In this document: piece by piece, positions 17,460 through 27,291 of the stretch | Position numbering within the stretch: the stretch's first letter is position 1 | How the letters are laid out: every line of letters begins with the position of its first letter | The notes under the pieces: generated by a model | The model's database searches: none | Seen by the model: only the letters and a program-made list of their open reading frames with translations | Told to the model about the DNA's origin: nothing | Translations under genes and position numbers: made by a program | Source: Arthrobacter woluwensis | Lineage (GTDB): Bacteria; Actinomycetota; Actinomycetes; Actinomycetales; Micrococcaceae | Reading direction: 5' to 3' | Length of the DNA: 64,000 nt | NCBI RefSeq assembly: GCF_030816155.1 | Contig: NZ_JAUSXR010000001.1 | Span: 3,410,001-3,474,000, forward strand

Positions 17460-18693
17460 GGCGGACGTTCCGGGGGCTTCCGCGGACGGCGTGACACCCG
17501 CGGTGCCCGGCTCAGTGGACGCCGCCGATCCCGCACCCGGCCCCGACGGGCGGCCCCGCGGACGCCGCAGCAAGGGGAGGCTCGCCCCGGTCCTGGGCAC
17601 GGCGCGGCTGCACCTGCGCCAGGCGCTCGAGGACGAAGGATACCTGCCTCGGAATATGGCTCGCGGTGAGCGGGCGCTGAATTCGTCGGGTGAAGGTCCG
17701 TTGAGAGTGCTCGTGGCTCTGAGCGGAGGCCCGGATTCCTTGGCCCTGGCCGCCACCACCGCGTTCTATGCCCGGGGCGGCATGTTCGAGGCCGGTGCCG
17801 TGGTGGTGGATCACCAGCTGCAGGAGGGCTCCGCGGAGGTTGCCCGACGAGCCGCGGAACAGGCCCGGGACCTCGGACTGGACCCGGTCCAGGTGGTCAC
17901 CGTGACGGTCCCCGACACGGGTGACGGTCCGGAGGCGTCCGCCCGGATCGTGCGGCACGCGGCCCTGGAGGCGGCCGCCCGCGACGCCGGAGCCCAGGCG
18001 GTCCTGCTCGGCCACACCCTGGACGACCAGGCCGAACAGGTCCTCCTCGCCCTCGCCCGCGGTTCCGGGACTCGCGCGCTGTCAGGCATCCCCCGCCGGC
18101 GGGACTTCCCTGACGGTGCTTACCTGAGGCCGTTCCTGGACCTGCGCCGTGAGGACACGGAAGCCGTGTGTGAGGCGGAGGGGCTGGAGCCCTGGCAGGA
18201 CCCGAGCAACGCCGATCCCGCCTTCGCCCGGTCCCGCGTGCGGACCGTGGTGATGCCGTTCCTGGAACAGCAGCTCGGCCCCGGTGTCGCCGCCTCGTTG
18301 CACCGCTCGGCTCACATCCTCGCGGCCGACGCCGCCTTCCTGGACGCCGAGTCCGAACGGCACTTCGCCGCACTCGCCGTGACCCGTGAGGACGGCGTCA
18401 TCGAGCTTCCCGAGCAGGGGCTCCGTGACCTTCCGGAGGCGCTGCGTGTGAGAGTCGTCGCACTCGCGGTGACCGCGCTGGGCGGCTCGCCGAGCTACGA
18501 GAGGCTCCAGGCCGCCGTCGCGCTCCTGAAACGGCAGGGGAGTGCGGGTCCTGTCCAGTTGCCGGGCAAGGTGAGCGTGCATCGCCTGCCGAGGCCCAAA
18601 GGGGCGCGCAGGGGCAGCGGGGAGTATGGGAAACTGGTGCTCAGGAGTACCGGGGGTCGCGCGGCAGACGCGGGACTGACAGGCCAAGGCTAG
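17452..18693 (+). CDS. tilS: tRNA(Ile)-lysidine synthase
   Basis: TilS uses ATP and lysine to convert C34 of the tRNA-Ile CAU anticodon to lysidine, so that AUA is read as isoleucine. The PP-loop [13 protein letters not shown] (SGGxDS) is at about residues 89-101. [20 protein letters not shown] follows at about 187-206, then [17 protein letters not shown]. The protein has 413 residues, including an unusually long proline- and alanine-rich N-terminus of about 80. The GTG overlaps the metalloprotease stop by eight bases; an internal ATG near 17656 is a possible shorter start. Confidence 0.92.
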   Translation: MSEADVPGASADGVTPAVPGSVDAADPAPGPDGRPRGRRSKGRLAPVLGTARLHLRQALEDEGYLPRNMARGERALNSSGEGPLRVLVALSGGPDSLALAATTAFYARGGMFEAGAVVVDHQLQEGSAEVARRAAEQARDLGLDPVQVVTVTVPDTGDGPEASARIVRHAALEAAARDAGAQAVLLGHTLDDQAEQVLLALARGSGTRALSGIPRRRDFPDGAYLRPFLDLRREDTEAVCEAEGLEPWQDPSNADPAFARSRVRTVVMPFLEQQLGPGVAASLHRSAHILAADAAFLDAESERHFAALAVTREDGVIELPEQGLRDLPEALRVRVVALAVTALGGSPSYERLQAAVALLKRQGSAGPVQLPGKVSVHRLPRPKGARRGSGEYGKLVLRSTGGRAADAGLTGQG

Positions 18694-18710
18694 ACACAAC
18701 AGGAGTCAGG

Positions 18711-19262
18711 GTGGATTCGCAGGACGTCCAGGCAGATCTCAAGGAAATTCTTCTGACCAAGGAGGAGATCCAGCAGCGCATCACGGAACTCGCCGCTCAG
18801 ATCGACAAGGATTACGAAGGCCGCGATCTGCTGATCGTGGGCGTGCTGAAGGGCGCCGTCATGGTCATGGCGGACCTGGCGAGGGCACTGCACAGCCACG
18901 TGACCATGGACTGGATGGCCGTGTCGTCCTACGGCTCCGGCACACAGTCCTCCGGCGTCGTCCGCATCATCAAGGACCTCGAGACGGACCTGCTGGGCAA
19001 GCACGTCCTGATCGTCGAGGACATCATCGACTCCGGTCTGACCCTCTCCTGGCTCAAGGCCAACCTGGAATCCCGCGGCCCCGCGAGCGTGGAGATCTGC
19101 ACCATGCTGCGTAAGCCGGATGCCGCCAAGGTCGAGATCGACGTCAAGTACGTCGGCAAGGACATCCCCAACGAGTTCGTGGTGGGCTACGGCCTCGACT
19201 ACGCCGAGAAGTACCGCAACCTGGACTTCGTGGGCAGCCTGGCCCCGCACGTCTACGAGTAG
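18711..19262 (+). CDS. hpt: Hypoxanthine phosphoribosyltransferase
   Basis: This purine-salvage enzyme makes IMP and GMP from hypoxanthine or guanine and PRPP. It has 183 residues with [19 protein letters not shown] early, the flexible-loop [11 protein letters not shown], and the PRPP signature [17 protein letters not shown] at about residues 99-115. [12 protein letters not shown] is near the end. The GTG start follows an AGGAGTCAGG ribosome site, 17 bases after tilS. This is the conserved tilS-hpt-ftsH order, although here a GH32 gene has been placed between hpt and ftsH. Confidence 0.95.
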   Translation: MDSQDVQADLKEILLTKEEIQQRITELAAQIDKDYEGRDLLIVGVLKGAVMVMADLARALHSHVTMDWMAVSSYGSGTQSSGVVRIIKDLETDLLGKHVLIVEDIIDSGLTLSWLKANLESRGPASVEICTMLRKPDAAKVEIDVKYVGKDIPNEFVVGYGLDYAEKYRNLDFVGSLAPHVYE

Positions 19263-19272
19263 ACACCCCTTC

Positions 19273-19334
19273 CGGAACCCCGTCCGGACGCCGCCCGTGC
19301 TGACTCAGCAGGTGGTGTTCCGGGCGGGGTTCCG
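19273..19334 (+). terminator. Hairpin after hpt
   Basis: A 15-bp stem (19273-19287 with 19320-19334, including one G-U pair) begins ten bases after the hpt stop codon, with a 32-base loop that can form a smaller hairpin. Confidence 0.65.
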
Positions 19335-19386
19335 TGCTGCCCGGGGCTTGGCGAGGCCCGAGGCCAGGTGAGGCGCTGCTCGCCGA

Positions 19387-19452
19387 TTCCGGTGCCCGAA
19401 TTTAGTTCCGGTGCCGCAATTGCCGCACCGGAACGATGGTCGGGCACCGGAA
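19387..19452. repeat. Nested palindrome built from four copies of TTCCGGTGCC
   Basis: The outer arms TTCCGGTGCCCGA (19387-19399) and their complement (19440-19452) enclose an inner 30-base palindrome at 19405-19434 with a single mismatched pair. The word occurs twice in each arm with a 19-base period. It lies after the hpt terminator and about 50 bases before the GH32 start. Confidence 0.8.
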
Positions 19453-19493
19453 GGCGCGGACCTGCCCGGCTACCGTTCCAGAGCCGGATGCCG

Positions 19494-19499
19494 TTTAAT
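19494..19499 (+). promoter_or_regulatory. -10 hexamer for a leaderless GH32 message
   Basis: TTTAAT is followed by GTCTCC and the ATG at 19506. The six-base spacing supports that ATG over the one at 19488. Confidence 0.45.
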
Positions 19500-19505
19500 G
19501 TCTCC

Positions 19506-21080
19506 ATGCCCCACAACCCTTGCGCCTCTCTCGACACCCTGGACCTAACACGTGTGAGGCCGGAGACTCCCGACCGCCGTCCCGTCCTGCACTACACGGC
19601 GGAGAAGACCTGGCTCAACGACCCCAACGGCCTGATCTTCCACCATGGGCTCTACCACCTCTACTACCAGAACAACCCGTTCGGGAACGTCTGGGGCAAC
19701 ATGTCCTGGGGCCACGCCACGTCCGTCGATCTGGTGCACTGGGAGGAGCACGACGTCGCCATTCCGTGCGAGGACGGGGAGGCCATCTTCTCCGGCAGCG
19801 CCGTGTTCGACGCGCGGAACACGAGCGGCCTCGGCACCGCTGAGCGACCGCCCCTGGTCGCGATCTACACGAGCGCCTACGAGGCGCCCCACCCGCTGGC
19901 CGGGCGGCAGGCGCAGTCGTTGGCCTACAGCCTCGACGGCGGCTTCACCTGGATCAAGTTCGCCGGCAACCCCGTACTGGACCGGGCTTCCAGCGACTTC
20001 CGGGACCCCAAGGTCATCCGCTGCCAGGATCCCGCCGGTGACTTCTGGCTCCTCGTGGCCGTCGAGGCGCTCGAGAGGAAAGTGGTCCTCTATCGTTCGG
20101 ACAACCTGCGGGACTGGGAGTTCCTGAGCGACTTCGGCCCGGCCAACGCCATCGGCGGCGTCTGGGAGTGCCCCGACCTCTTCCCGCTGCCGGATCCCGA
20201 GCGGCCGGGCCGGGAGAAGTGGGTCCTCCTCGTGAACCTGAACCCCGGTGGCGTGGCGGGAGGCTCCGGCGGCCAGTACTTCGTGGGCGACTTCGACGGC
20301 GTGCGTTTCACCCCGGATCCCGGCTCGCTCCTGGCCGCGGGCCCTGTGGATGCGGACGGCCCCGCCTCGGACGCGTCCCCGGCGCGACTCCTCGCGGACT
20401 GCCTCTGGCTGGACCACGGTCGCGACTGCTACGCGACCGTCTCCTTCGACAGCGCTCCCGGTGAGGGCCGTGTGCTGATCGGGTGGATGAGCAACTGGGA
20501 CTACGCCGTCCAGACGCCCACGGACCCGTGGCGCTCCGGAATGACGCTCGCCCGGCGGGCCACCCTGGTGTCCACGCCGGACGGCCTGCGGCTCGCTCAG
20601 CGGCCGGTCCTTCCCGAGCCCGGTGCGGGGCGGCGTGTTCAGGAGGCCCGCGACGTCGCTCTCGAACCGGGCGAACCCTTCGCGTTGGCGGACTTCCCCG
20701 ACGACGCGGCGCAGCGCATCCGCCTGGCGGTCCGGCCGGGCACCGCCCCGCTCACCCTCCGGCTGTTCGACGACGGCGAGCGGGCCGCCGTCGTCCGCTA
20801 CTCGCCGGAGGACGGGGTGCTGAGCCTGGACCGCCGGAACAGCGGCGACGTCGCCTTCCACGAGAAGTTCGCGTCGGTGGAACGGGTACCCGTTGCGCTG
20901 CGCGACGGGGTTCTGCGGCTCGACCTCATCCTGGACCGCTGCTCGGTGGAGATCTTCGCCCAGGACGGCCTCGTGGCCCTGACGGATCTGGTGTTCCGCG
21001 AGTCCGACCAGGTCGGCGCCTCGCTCGTGGGCGGCGCGGGCGCGGTCCTGGAGTCGCTGGAGGTCGACCGCCTGAGCTGA
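19506..21080 (+). CDS. Glycoside hydrolase family 32 beta-fructosidase (invertase/levanase type)
   Basis: A 524-residue enzyme that cleaves beta-fructosyl bonds in sucrose or fructans. The GH32 nucleophile motif WLNDPNGLIFHHG is at about residues 36-48. The transition-state motif FRDPKV comes mid-protein, and the acid/base motif WECPDLFPLP follows at about 221-230. A C-terminal beta-sandwich follows from about residue 370. There is no signal peptide, so it acts on imported sugar inside the cell; sucrose or small fructo-oligosaccharides are the likely substrates. The gene sits between hpt and ftsH, which are usually adjacent, and carries no transporter or regulator with it, suggesting insertion into the conserved cluster. 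Confidence 0.9.
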   Translation: MPHNPCASLDTLDLTRVRPETPDRRPVLHYTAEKTWLNDPNGLIFHHGLYHLYYQNNPFGNVWGNMSWGHATSVDLVHWEEHDVAIPCEDGEAIFSGSAVFDARNTSGLGTAERPPLVAIYTSAYEAPHPLAGRQAQSLAYSLDGGFTWIKFAGNPVLDRASSDFRDPKVIRCQDPAGDFWLLVAVEALERKVVLYRSDNLRDWEFLSDFGPANAIGGVWECPDLFPLPDPERPGREKWVLLVNLNPGGVAGGSGGQYFVGDFDGVRFTPDPGSLLAAGPVDADGPASDASPARLLADCLWLDHGRDCYATVSFDSAPGEGRVLIGWMSNWDYAVQTPTDPWRSGMTLARRATLVSTPDGLRLAQRPVLPEPGAGRRVQEARDVALEPGEPFALADFPDDAAQRIRLAVRPGTAPLTLRLFDDGERAAVVRYSPEDGVLSLDRRNSGDVAFHEKFASVERVPVALRDGVLRLDLILDRCSVEIFAQDGLVALTDLVFRESDQVGASLVGGAGAVLESLEVDRLS

Positions 21081-21256
21081 CGGACGGTACCGCCCGACGG
21101 CACCCGCAGGCGCCCCACTTTCGCCCTGAGGGAACTTTTCGCATCCGATGTGCGTCTGATGGTGGAGACGGTGTAAAGCTAGATTCCAGAGAAGTGGGTC
21201 CAGCGCCGTGCTCGGGCCAAGCATTCGCAGGAGGGATGGGGCACACGCCCCGGTAG

Positions 21257-23284
21257 ATGAAACTCAAAAATATCGCCAAGGGTCCCTGGATCTGGATCGT
21301 CGTCGCGGTGGCCATCATGCTCCTCGCCTTCGCCACCTTCGCGCCGGGTGGACCCGCGCAGATCGACACCAACAAGGGTCTCGAGCTGCTGTCGCAGTCG
21401 GGCAAGGTGGACCAGGCCAAGATCATCGACGGCGAGAACCGGGTGAGCCTCACCCTCAAGGACTCCCTCAGCGTCGACGGCCAGGATAAGGGCAAGGACG
21501 TCTACTTCAAGTACGTGGACGCCCGCGCCAAGGACGTCGTCACCGCGGTGAACGACGCCAAGCCGTCCAAGGGCTTCCAGGACCAGCCGGTCGAGAGCAA
21601 CTGGTTCTCCGGTCTGCTGTCCCTGCTGCTGCCCGTGCTGCTGCTCGTCCTCCTCTTCTGGTTCCTCATGTCCCGGATGCAGGGCGGCGGCTCCAAGGTC
21701 ATGCAGTTCGGCAAGTCCCGGGCCAAGATGCTCAGCAAGGACATGCCGCAGGTGACCTTCGCGGACGTCGCCGGCGCCGATGAGGCGGTGGAGGAGCTCC
21801 ACGAGATCAAGGAGTTCCTGCGCGAGCCCGGCAAGTTCCAGGCCCTCGGCGCCAAGATCCCGAAGGGCGTGCTGCTCTACGGCCCTCCCGGCACCGGCAA
21901 GACCCTGCTGGCCCGCGCCGTCGCCGGCGAGGCCGGGGTCCCCTTCTTCTCCATCTCGGGCTCGGACTTCGTCGAGATGTTCGTCGGCGTGGGCGCCTCG
22001 CGTGTCCGTGACCTGTTCGAGCAGGCCAAGGCCAACAGCCCGGCCATCATCTTCGTGGATGAGATCGACGCCGTCGGCCGTCACCGCGGCGTCGGCATCG
22101 GCGGCGGCAATGACGAGCGCGAGCAGACCCTCAACCAGATGCTCGTGGAGATGGACGGCTTCGACGCCAAGACCAACGTCATCATGATCGCGGCGACCAA
22201 CCGCCCCGACATCCTGGACCCCGCCCTGCTGCGTCCCGGCCGCTTCGACCGCCAGGTCCCGGTGGACGCCCCGGACCGCAAGGGTCGCGAGGACATCCTC
22301 AAGGTGCACGCCAAGGGCAAGCCGTTGGCGCCCGGCGTCGACCTCAACGCCGTCGCCAAGAAGACCCCGGGCTACACCGGCGCCGACCTGGCCAACGTGC
22401 TGAACGAGGCCGCGCTGCTCACGGCCCGCTCCAACGCGGACCTGATCGACGACCGTGCCCTGGACGAGGGCGTGGACCGCGTGATGGGCGGCCCGCAGCG
22501 CCGCAGCCGCACGCAGAAGGAACATGACCGCAAGATCACCGCGTACCACGAGGGCGGCCACGCCCTGGTGGCGGCGGCCCTGCACAACGCCCCGCCCGTC
22601 ACCAAGGTGACCATCCTGCCGCGCGGCCGCGCCGGCGGCTACACCCTGGTGGTGCCGGACGACGATCCGCAGGGCTACACCCGCAACGAACTCCTGGACC
22701 GCATGGCCTGGGCCATGGGCGGCCGCGTGGCCGAGGAGATCGTGTTCCACGACCCCACCACGGGCGCCTCCAACGACATCGAGCAGGCCACCACCACGGC
22801 CCGCCGCATGGTCACCGAGCTCGGCATGAGCGAGAAGGTCGGCGCCATCAAGGTCGCCGGCGGCGTCTCCAACGTCATGGGCGCCGGCCGCGGCGGCGAT
22901 GACAGCGGAGTCACCATCTCCAACGAACTCGCGGCTCTGGTCGACGAAGAGGTGCGCCGGCTCCTGGACGACGCCCATGACGAGGCGTACTCCGTGCTGA
23001 CCGAGAACCGGGACATCCTGGACGCCATGGCGCTGGAGCTCCTCGAGAAGGAGACCATCAACCAGGCCGATGTGGAGCGTCTGACGGCAGGCGTGCGCAA
23101 GCCCGTCCAGCGTCCGATCTGGCTCTCCAAGGAGTCCCGCCCGGTGCAGCACATCGCGCCGGTGCAGTCCAGCCGCGAAAAGGCCCAGCTGGCCGCTCAG
23201 CAGGTCCCGGCCTCGGCCGAGTCGGACTCCGCACCGCATGTGATCGAAGATGACGGACAGCCCGAAGGCCCGCAGGGTCTCTGA
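21257..23284 (+). CDS. ftsH: ATP-dependent zinc metalloprotease FtsH
   Basis: A 675-residue membrane-anchored AAA+ protease that extracts and degrades membrane and short-lived proteins. Two membrane helices (about 9-28 and 116-138) flank a small extracytoplasmic domain. The AAA module has Walker A GPPGTGKT (about 209-216), Walker [13 protein letters not shown] and the second-region-of-homology motif [20 protein letters not shown]. The zinc site HEGGH is at about 431-435. The C-terminal tail is acidic and low in complexity. It leads the ftsH-fol-panC run and has the usual length for actinobacteria. Confidence 0.97.
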   Translation: MKLKNIAKGPWIWIVVAVAIMLLAFATFAPGGPAQIDTNKGLELLSQSGKVDQAKIIDGENRVSLTLKDSLSVDGQDKGKDVYFKYVDARAKDVVTAVNDAKPSKGFQDQPVESNWFSGLLSLLLPVLLLVLLFWFLMSRMQGGGSKVMQFGKSRAKMLSKDMPQVTFADVAGADEAVEELHEIKEFLREPGKFQALGAKIPKGVLLYGPPGTGKTLLARAVAGEAGVPFFSISGSDFVEMFVGVGASRVRDLFEQAKANSPAIIFVDEIDAVGRHRGVGIGGGNDEREQTLNQMLVEMDGFDAKTNVIMIAATNRPDILDPALLRPGRFDRQVPVDAPDRKGREDILKVHAKGKPLAPGVDLNAVAKKTPGYTGADLANVLNEAALLTARSNADLIDDRALDEGVDRVMGGPQRRSRTQKEHDRKITAYHEGGHALVAAALHNAPPVTKVTILPRGRAGGYTLVVPDDDPQGYTRNELLDRMAWAMGGRVAEEIVFHDPTTGASNDIEQATTTARRMVTELGMSEKVGAIKVAGGVSNVMGAGRGGDDSGVTISNELAALVDEEVRRLLDDAHDEAYSVLTENRDILDAMALELLEKETINQADVERLTAGVRKPVQRPIWLSKESRPVQHIAPVQSSREKAQLAAQQVPASAESDSAPHVIEDDGQPEGPQGL

Positions 23285-23294
23285 GCCGGACGGC

Positions 23295-23300
23295 TAGGAT
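23295..23300 (+). promoter_or_regulatory. -10 hexamer for a leaderless folE message
   Basis: TAGGAT, then GCTTAG, then the GTG start at 23307. No ribosome site is present. It suggests that the folate genes can be transcribed separately from ftsH. Confidence 0.5.
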
Positions 23301-23306
23301 GCTTAG

Positions 23307-23930
23307 GTGACTCACATCGACGACGACGTCCCCAGCACTGCCTCGGGCGCCGCCTCAGCGGACAGCCCCATGGACCTGCCGCGCATCGAGGCGGCGGTCC
23401 GGGAGATCCTGATCGCCGTGGGGGAGGACCCGGACCGCTCCGGCCTGGCCGACACCCCCGCCCGGGTGGCGCGTGCCTACGCCGAGATGTTCTCGGGCAT
23501 CCACCAGGACCCGGGATCGGTCCTCCAGACCATGTTCGACATGGACCACGAGGAACTCGTGCTGGTCAAGGACATCCCGTTCTACTCGACCTGTGAGCAC
23601 CACCTGGTCCCGTTCCACGGCGTCGCGCATGTGGGGTACATCCCCTCGCACGACGGCATGGTGACGGGGCTGAGCAAGCTGGCGCGCCTCGTGGACATCA
23701 TCGCCCGCAGGCCGCAGGTGCAGGAACGGCTCACCACGCAGATCGTGGAAGCCCTCGTGACCCACCTCAAGCCGCGCGGCGCCATCGCCGTCGTGGAATG
23801 CGAACACATGTGCATGTCGATGCGGGGCATCCGCAAGCCCGGCGCCAAGACCGTCACCAGCGCGGTCCGCGGGCAGCTGCACGACCCAGCCACACGAGCT
23901 GAAGCCATGAGCCTGATACTCGGAAGGTAA
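23307..23930 (+). CDS. folE: GTP cyclohydrolase I
   Basis: This enzyme opens the GTP ring to dihydroneopterin triphosphate, the first step of folate synthesis. It has 207 residues. Zinc ligands are in [14 protein letters not shown] (about 92-105) and in the later [13 protein letters not shown] (about 165-177). [21 protein letters not shown] is the central signature, and [11 protein letters not shown] is near the end. The GTG start lies directly behind a -10 hexamer (23295-23300). It is followed after six bases by folP. Confidence 0.96.
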   Translation: MTHIDDDVPSTASGAASADSPMDLPRIEAAVREILIAVGEDPDRSGLADTPARVARAYAEMFSGIHQDPGSVLQTMFDMDHEELVLVKDIPFYSTCEHHLVPFHGVAHVGYIPSHDGMVTGLSKLARLVDIIARRPQVQERLTTQIVEALVTHLKPRGAIAVVECEHMCMSMRGIRKPGAKTVTSAVRGQLHDPATRAEAMSLILGR

Positions 23931-23936
23931 TACCCT

Positions 23937-24842
23937 ATGGACTCGCTTGCCGCAGCACCGGGAACCGGCCCGGCCACCAATCCTTTGCCCGTGATCCGGA
24001 AAGCCAAAGCAGCAGCCCGATTCGAAGACCTCCCCCAGGACCGCACGCTGGTCATGGGTGTGCTGAATGTGACGCCGGATTCCTTCAGTGACGGGGGCCA
24101 GCACACGAACGCGGACTCCGCGATCGCGTACGGGCTCCGCATGTTCTACGGCGGAGCCGACATCCTGGACGTCGGGGGCGAATCCACCCGTCCGGGTGCG
24201 GAAGCCGTGAGCCCTGAGGAGGAGCAGCGCCGCGTGCTCCCCGTGGTCGCGACGCTCGTGAAAGCCGGGGCCCTCGTCAGCATCGACACCGTCAACGCCT
24301 CCACGGCCGCGGCCGCGCTGGACGTGGGCGCCTCCATCGTCAACGACGTCTCCGGCCAGCGGGTCAGTGACGAGATGATCCAGCTCGTGGCCTCCCGCCG
24401 CGTGCCGTACATCCTCACCCATTCCCGGGGCGACTCGCGGACCATGGACTCCCTGGCCGACTACACGGACGTCGTGTCCGAGGTGGTCGCCGAGCTCGAG
24501 GAGCTGCGCGCCCGCTTCCGGAGCGCCGGCCACGCCGATGAGCGCCTCATCCTCGACCCCGGCCTCGGCTTCGCCAAGCAGGGCGAGCAGAACTGGGAAC
24601 TCCTCCGCGGCCTGGGCCGTCTGCAGGACCTGGGCCACCGCGTCCTGGTGGGCGCGTCCCGGAAGCGCTTCCTCGGCGAGCTGCTCACCTCGGCCGGCAA
24701 GGCCGCCGCTCCCGTGGAGCGCGACGCCGCCACGCTGGCCATCACCGCCCTCTCCGCCGGGAAGGGCGCCTGGGCCGTCCGCGTGCACGACGTCGGCCCG
24801 AACCTCGACGCGGTGAAGGTCGCCGCGCGCTGGGCGGCGTGA
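23937..24842 (+). CDS. folP: Dihydropteroate synthase
   Basis: This enzyme condenses 6-hydroxymethyl-dihydropterin pyrophosphate with p-aminobenzoate and is the sulfonamide target. It has 301 residues. The signatures are VMGVLNVTPDSFSDGG (about 38-53), ADILDVGGESTRPGAE (about 75-90), the SIDT region, ILTHSRGD and, near the C-terminus, LVGASRKRF. The GGAAGG ribosome site lies inside the end of folE. Its stop codon overlaps the GTG of folB. Confidence 0.96.
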   Translation: MDSLAAAPGTGPATNPLPVIRKAKAAARFEDLPQDRTLVMGVLNVTPDSFSDGGQHTNADSAIAYGLRMFYGGADILDVGGESTRPGAEAVSPEEEQRRVLPVVATLVKAGALVSIDTVNASTAAAALDVGASIVNDVSGQRVSDEMIQLVASRRVPYILTHSRGDSRTMDSLADYTDVVSEVVAELEELRARFRSAGHADERLILDPGLGFAKQGEQNWELLRGLGRLQDLGHRVLVGASRKRFLGELLTSAGKAAAPVERDAATLAITALSAGKGAWAVRVHDVGPNLDAVKVAARWAA

Positions 24843-25270
24843 GCGGCATGAGCGCGGCGGGGACCGGCGGCGTGCGCACGCTGGACCGGATCGAACTCCG
24901 CGGAGTCACCGCCACCGGCTACCACGGGGTCTTCGACTTCGAACGCCGCGAGGGTCAGCCGTTCGTGGTGGACCTCGTGATGCACCGGGACTTCCGCCGT
25001 GCGGCCGAGACCGACGACGTCGAGGACACGGCCCACTACGGGCTCGTGGCCGAAGCCGTGACGGCCGTGATCGAGGGGCCCGCCGTGAACCTCATCGAGA
25101 AGCTGGCCGTCCTGATCGCCCGCGCCGTCCTGGCGGGCTTCGATGTGGAGTCCGTCGAGGTCACGGTGCACAAGCCCAAGGCGCCCATCGAGGTGCCGTT
25201 CGGGGACGTCGCCGTCGTGGTGTCCCGTTCCCGTGCCGATTTCCCCGGACTCGAAGGAGGTTCCGCATGA
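24839..25270 (+). CDS. folB: Dihydroneopterin aldolase
   Basis: A 143-residue FolB that splits 7,8-dihydroneopterin to hydroxymethyl-dihydropterin and glycolaldehyde. DRIELRGVTATGYHGVFDFE (about 16-35), the DTAHYGLVAEAV segment and the catalytic lysine of VHKPKAPIEVPFGDVAV near the end are all typical. The GTG overlaps the folP stop; a second start (ATG, 24848) three codons later is equally possible. It overlaps folK by four bases (ATGA). Confidence 0.93.
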   Translation: MSGMSAAGTGGVRTLDRIELRGVTATGYHGVFDFERREGQPFVVDLVMHRDFRRAAETDDVEDTAHYGLVAEAVTAVIEGPAVNLIEKLAVLIARAVLAGFDVESVEVTVHKPKAPIEVPFGDVAVVVSRSRADFPGLEGGSA

Positions 25271-25761
25271 GCCGCGCCCGAGCCATCCTGGCCCTCGGAA
25301 GCAACCTCGGCGAGCGTCAGGGCACCCTGTCCGCCGCCGTCGCCGATCTGGTGAATCACCCGGCCGTGCACCTGGTGGACATCTCGCCGGTCATCCAGAC
25401 CAAGGCCGTGGGCGGTCCCGAGGACCAGCCCGACTACCTGAACATGGTCCTGGCCGTCGACACTGAACTCGAACCGCTGGACCTCCTGGCCCACTGCCAG
25501 GCCGTGGAGCAGATGCATCACCGGGTGCGGGAGGTCCGCTGGGGGCCGCGCACGCTGGATGTGGACGTGATCGTCTTCAGTGACGTCCAGAGTGACGATC
25601 CCGTCCTGACCCTGCCGCACCCGCGGGCCGCCGAGCGCGCGTTCGTCCTGGTCCCGTGGGCGGCGATGGATCCCGAGGCCACCCTGAACGGCGCCCCGGT
25701 CCGTGAGCTGGCCGTCGCCGCGGCCGACTACCCCGACGTCGACGAGTACGACGAGTACTGA
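25267..25761 (+). CDS. folK: 2-amino-4-hydroxy-6-hydroxymethyldihydropteridine diphosphokinase
   Basis: HPPK transfers pyrophosphate from ATP to hydroxymethyl-dihydropterin to make the folP substrate. It has 164 residues with AILALGSNLGERQGTL at about 6-21, the pterin site in QPDYLNMVLAV, and the signature RWGPRTLDVDVIVF at about 95-108. LPHPRAAERAFVLVPWA follows. The tail YPDVDEYDEY is acidic. Its start overlaps folB (ATGA) and it runs with a two-base gap into the DUF3180 gene. Confidence 0.94.
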   Translation: MSRARAILALGSNLGERQGTLSAAVADLVNHPAVHLVDISPVIQTKAVGGPEDQPDYLNMVLAVDTELEPLDLLAHCQAVEQMHHRVREVRWGPRTLDVDVIVFSDVQSDDPVLTLPHPRAAERAFVLVPWAAMDPEATLNGAPVRELAVAAADYPDVDEYDEY

Positions 25762-25763
25762 TC

Positions 25764-26258
25764 ATGCGCCTGATGCGACCCGTCCAGCTCGCCGGGCTGG
25801 CCCTTGCCTTCCTGGTGGTGGGACTCCTGGTCTCGATGATCGTGCAGCGGTACGGTCTGCCGGTGCCGCTGCTCCCGCTCGCCGCGGTGTTCAGCATGCT
25901 CGCGATCGCGCTGCTGACGTTCCTGCTGGGCTGGCGCGTGCACCGCTGGAAGACCGCCAAGGTCAAGAAGCAGCTCGACCCGATCCTGGCCGCCCGGACC
26001 CTGATCCTGGCGCAGGCCGGAGCGTACGCGGGCACCGTGCTGTTCGGCTGGCATGTGGGCATCCTGCTGGAGCAGCTGCAGTTCCTGCAGTACTCCAGCG
26101 CCGTGGACCATGTCATCACGGCCGCCGTCATGGCCGGCGGCGGGGTGGTCATGCTGGTGGTGGGGTTGATCGTGGAGCGCTTCTGCCGCATCCCTCCGGA
26201 GGACGACGGCGGCGCGGACAGTGGCAAGGACAAGGGGACCGAGGGTGAGTATGCCTGA
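25764..26258 (+). CDS. DUF3180 family membrane protein
   Basis: A 164-residue inner-membrane protein with four hydrophobic segments (about 9-27, 33-55, 76-96 and 112-136) and a charged cytoplasmic tail. DUF3180 proteins follow folK in many actinobacteria; no function is established. It lies two bases after folK, and its 3' end overlaps the start of the DUF2520 gene by about eight bases, so it belongs to the fol-panC operon. Confidence 0.85.
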   Translation: MRLMRPVQLAGLALAFLVVGLLVSMIVQRYGLPVPLLPLAAVFSMLAIALLTFLLGWRVHRWKTAKVKKQLDPILAARTLILAQAGAYAGTVLFGWHVGILLEQLQFLQYSSAVDHVITAAVMAGGGVVMLVVGLIVERFCRIPPEDDGGADSGKDKGTEGEYA

Positions 26259-27224
26259 GCCGGTGAACGGGCCGGCGTCGAACGGCGCCGGTGGCGGCAG
26301 CTCGCGCGCCGGACGCCTGCGCGTCGGAGTGATCGGCGCCGGGAAGGTCGGTGCGGTGCTCGGGGCCGCCCTGCGCTCGGCGGAACATCAGGTCTCCGGG
26401 GTGGCGGCGGTGTCCGAGGCGAGCCGGGAACGGGCCGAGAACCTGCTGCCGGGCGTCCCGGTGCTGGAACCCGGCGAGATCGTCGCCGGAAGTGACCTGG
26501 TGCTCCTGGCCGTCCCGGACGACGTGCTCGGCGAGCTGGTCTCGGGCCTGGCCTCGCTCGGGGCGTGGCGGCCGGGACAGCTCGTGGCGCACACGTCCGG
26601 CCGCTTCGGCGTCGGCGTGCTGGATCCGGTCCGGGCGGCCGGCGCCATTCCGCTGGCCATCCACCCGGCCATGGCGTTCTCTGGCCTCAGCCTGGATCTC
26701 GGCCGGCTTCAGGACTGTGTCTTCGGGGTGAGCGCCGACCCGGCCATGCTCCCGATCGCCCAGGCGCTCGTGATCGAGATGGGCGGCGAATCCGTGGTCA
26801 TCCCCGAGGAGCAGCGCGTGCTGTATCACGCGGCCCTGGCGCACGGTTCCAACCATCTCGTCACCCTGGCCTCCCAGGCGGCGCAGGTGCTGCGGGAGAT
26901 CGGCGTCGCCGATCCGGAGCGCCTGCTCGGTCCGCTGCTCCGTGCCTCCCTGGACAACGCCCTCGTCTCCGGGGAGTCCGCGCTCACCGCGGGCCGGTCT
27001 CGCGCGGCGACGCCGGCACCGTGGCCTCCCACCGCGAGGCGCTGACCGGCCGCGACCGTCTGCTCCGGAACGCCCCGGGCCGCGGGGAGGATCAGTACGC
27101 GGTCCCGGGCGACGATATCCTGGACTCCTATCTCTCCATGGCCCGTGCCACTCTTCAGCGCGCCGTCCGCCAGGATCGCCTCCGGGCGGGCCAGGCCGCG
27201 GCGCTGGGTGATGTCCTGGGCTGA
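26251..27224 (+). CDS. DUF2520 Rossmann-fold protein, apparent one-base deletion
   Basis: A Rossmann-fold dehydrogenase-like protein. RLRVGVIGAGKVGAVLGAAL (about 18-37) is the dinucleotide-binding loop; LLAVPDDVLGELV and AIHPAMAFSG follow. The DUF2520 helical domain starts after about residue 155. After ESALTAG the frame breaks: the printed frame ends at 27045. The proper continuation, PVSRGDAGTVASHREAL and onward to LRAGQAAALGDVLG, is in the next frame and ends at 27224. One C is missing from the GGGCC run near 26994. Starts at 26245 (GTG) or 26251 (ATG) are both possible. The steady position before panC hints at pantothenate or a related pathway, but this is inference. Confidence 0.8.
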
Positions 27225-27291
27225 GGGAGCCCGCAGCACGTCACATCCCTGATCCGGCCCTGCGCCGGAGCAGGCCGAAGAAGAGGTCCTC

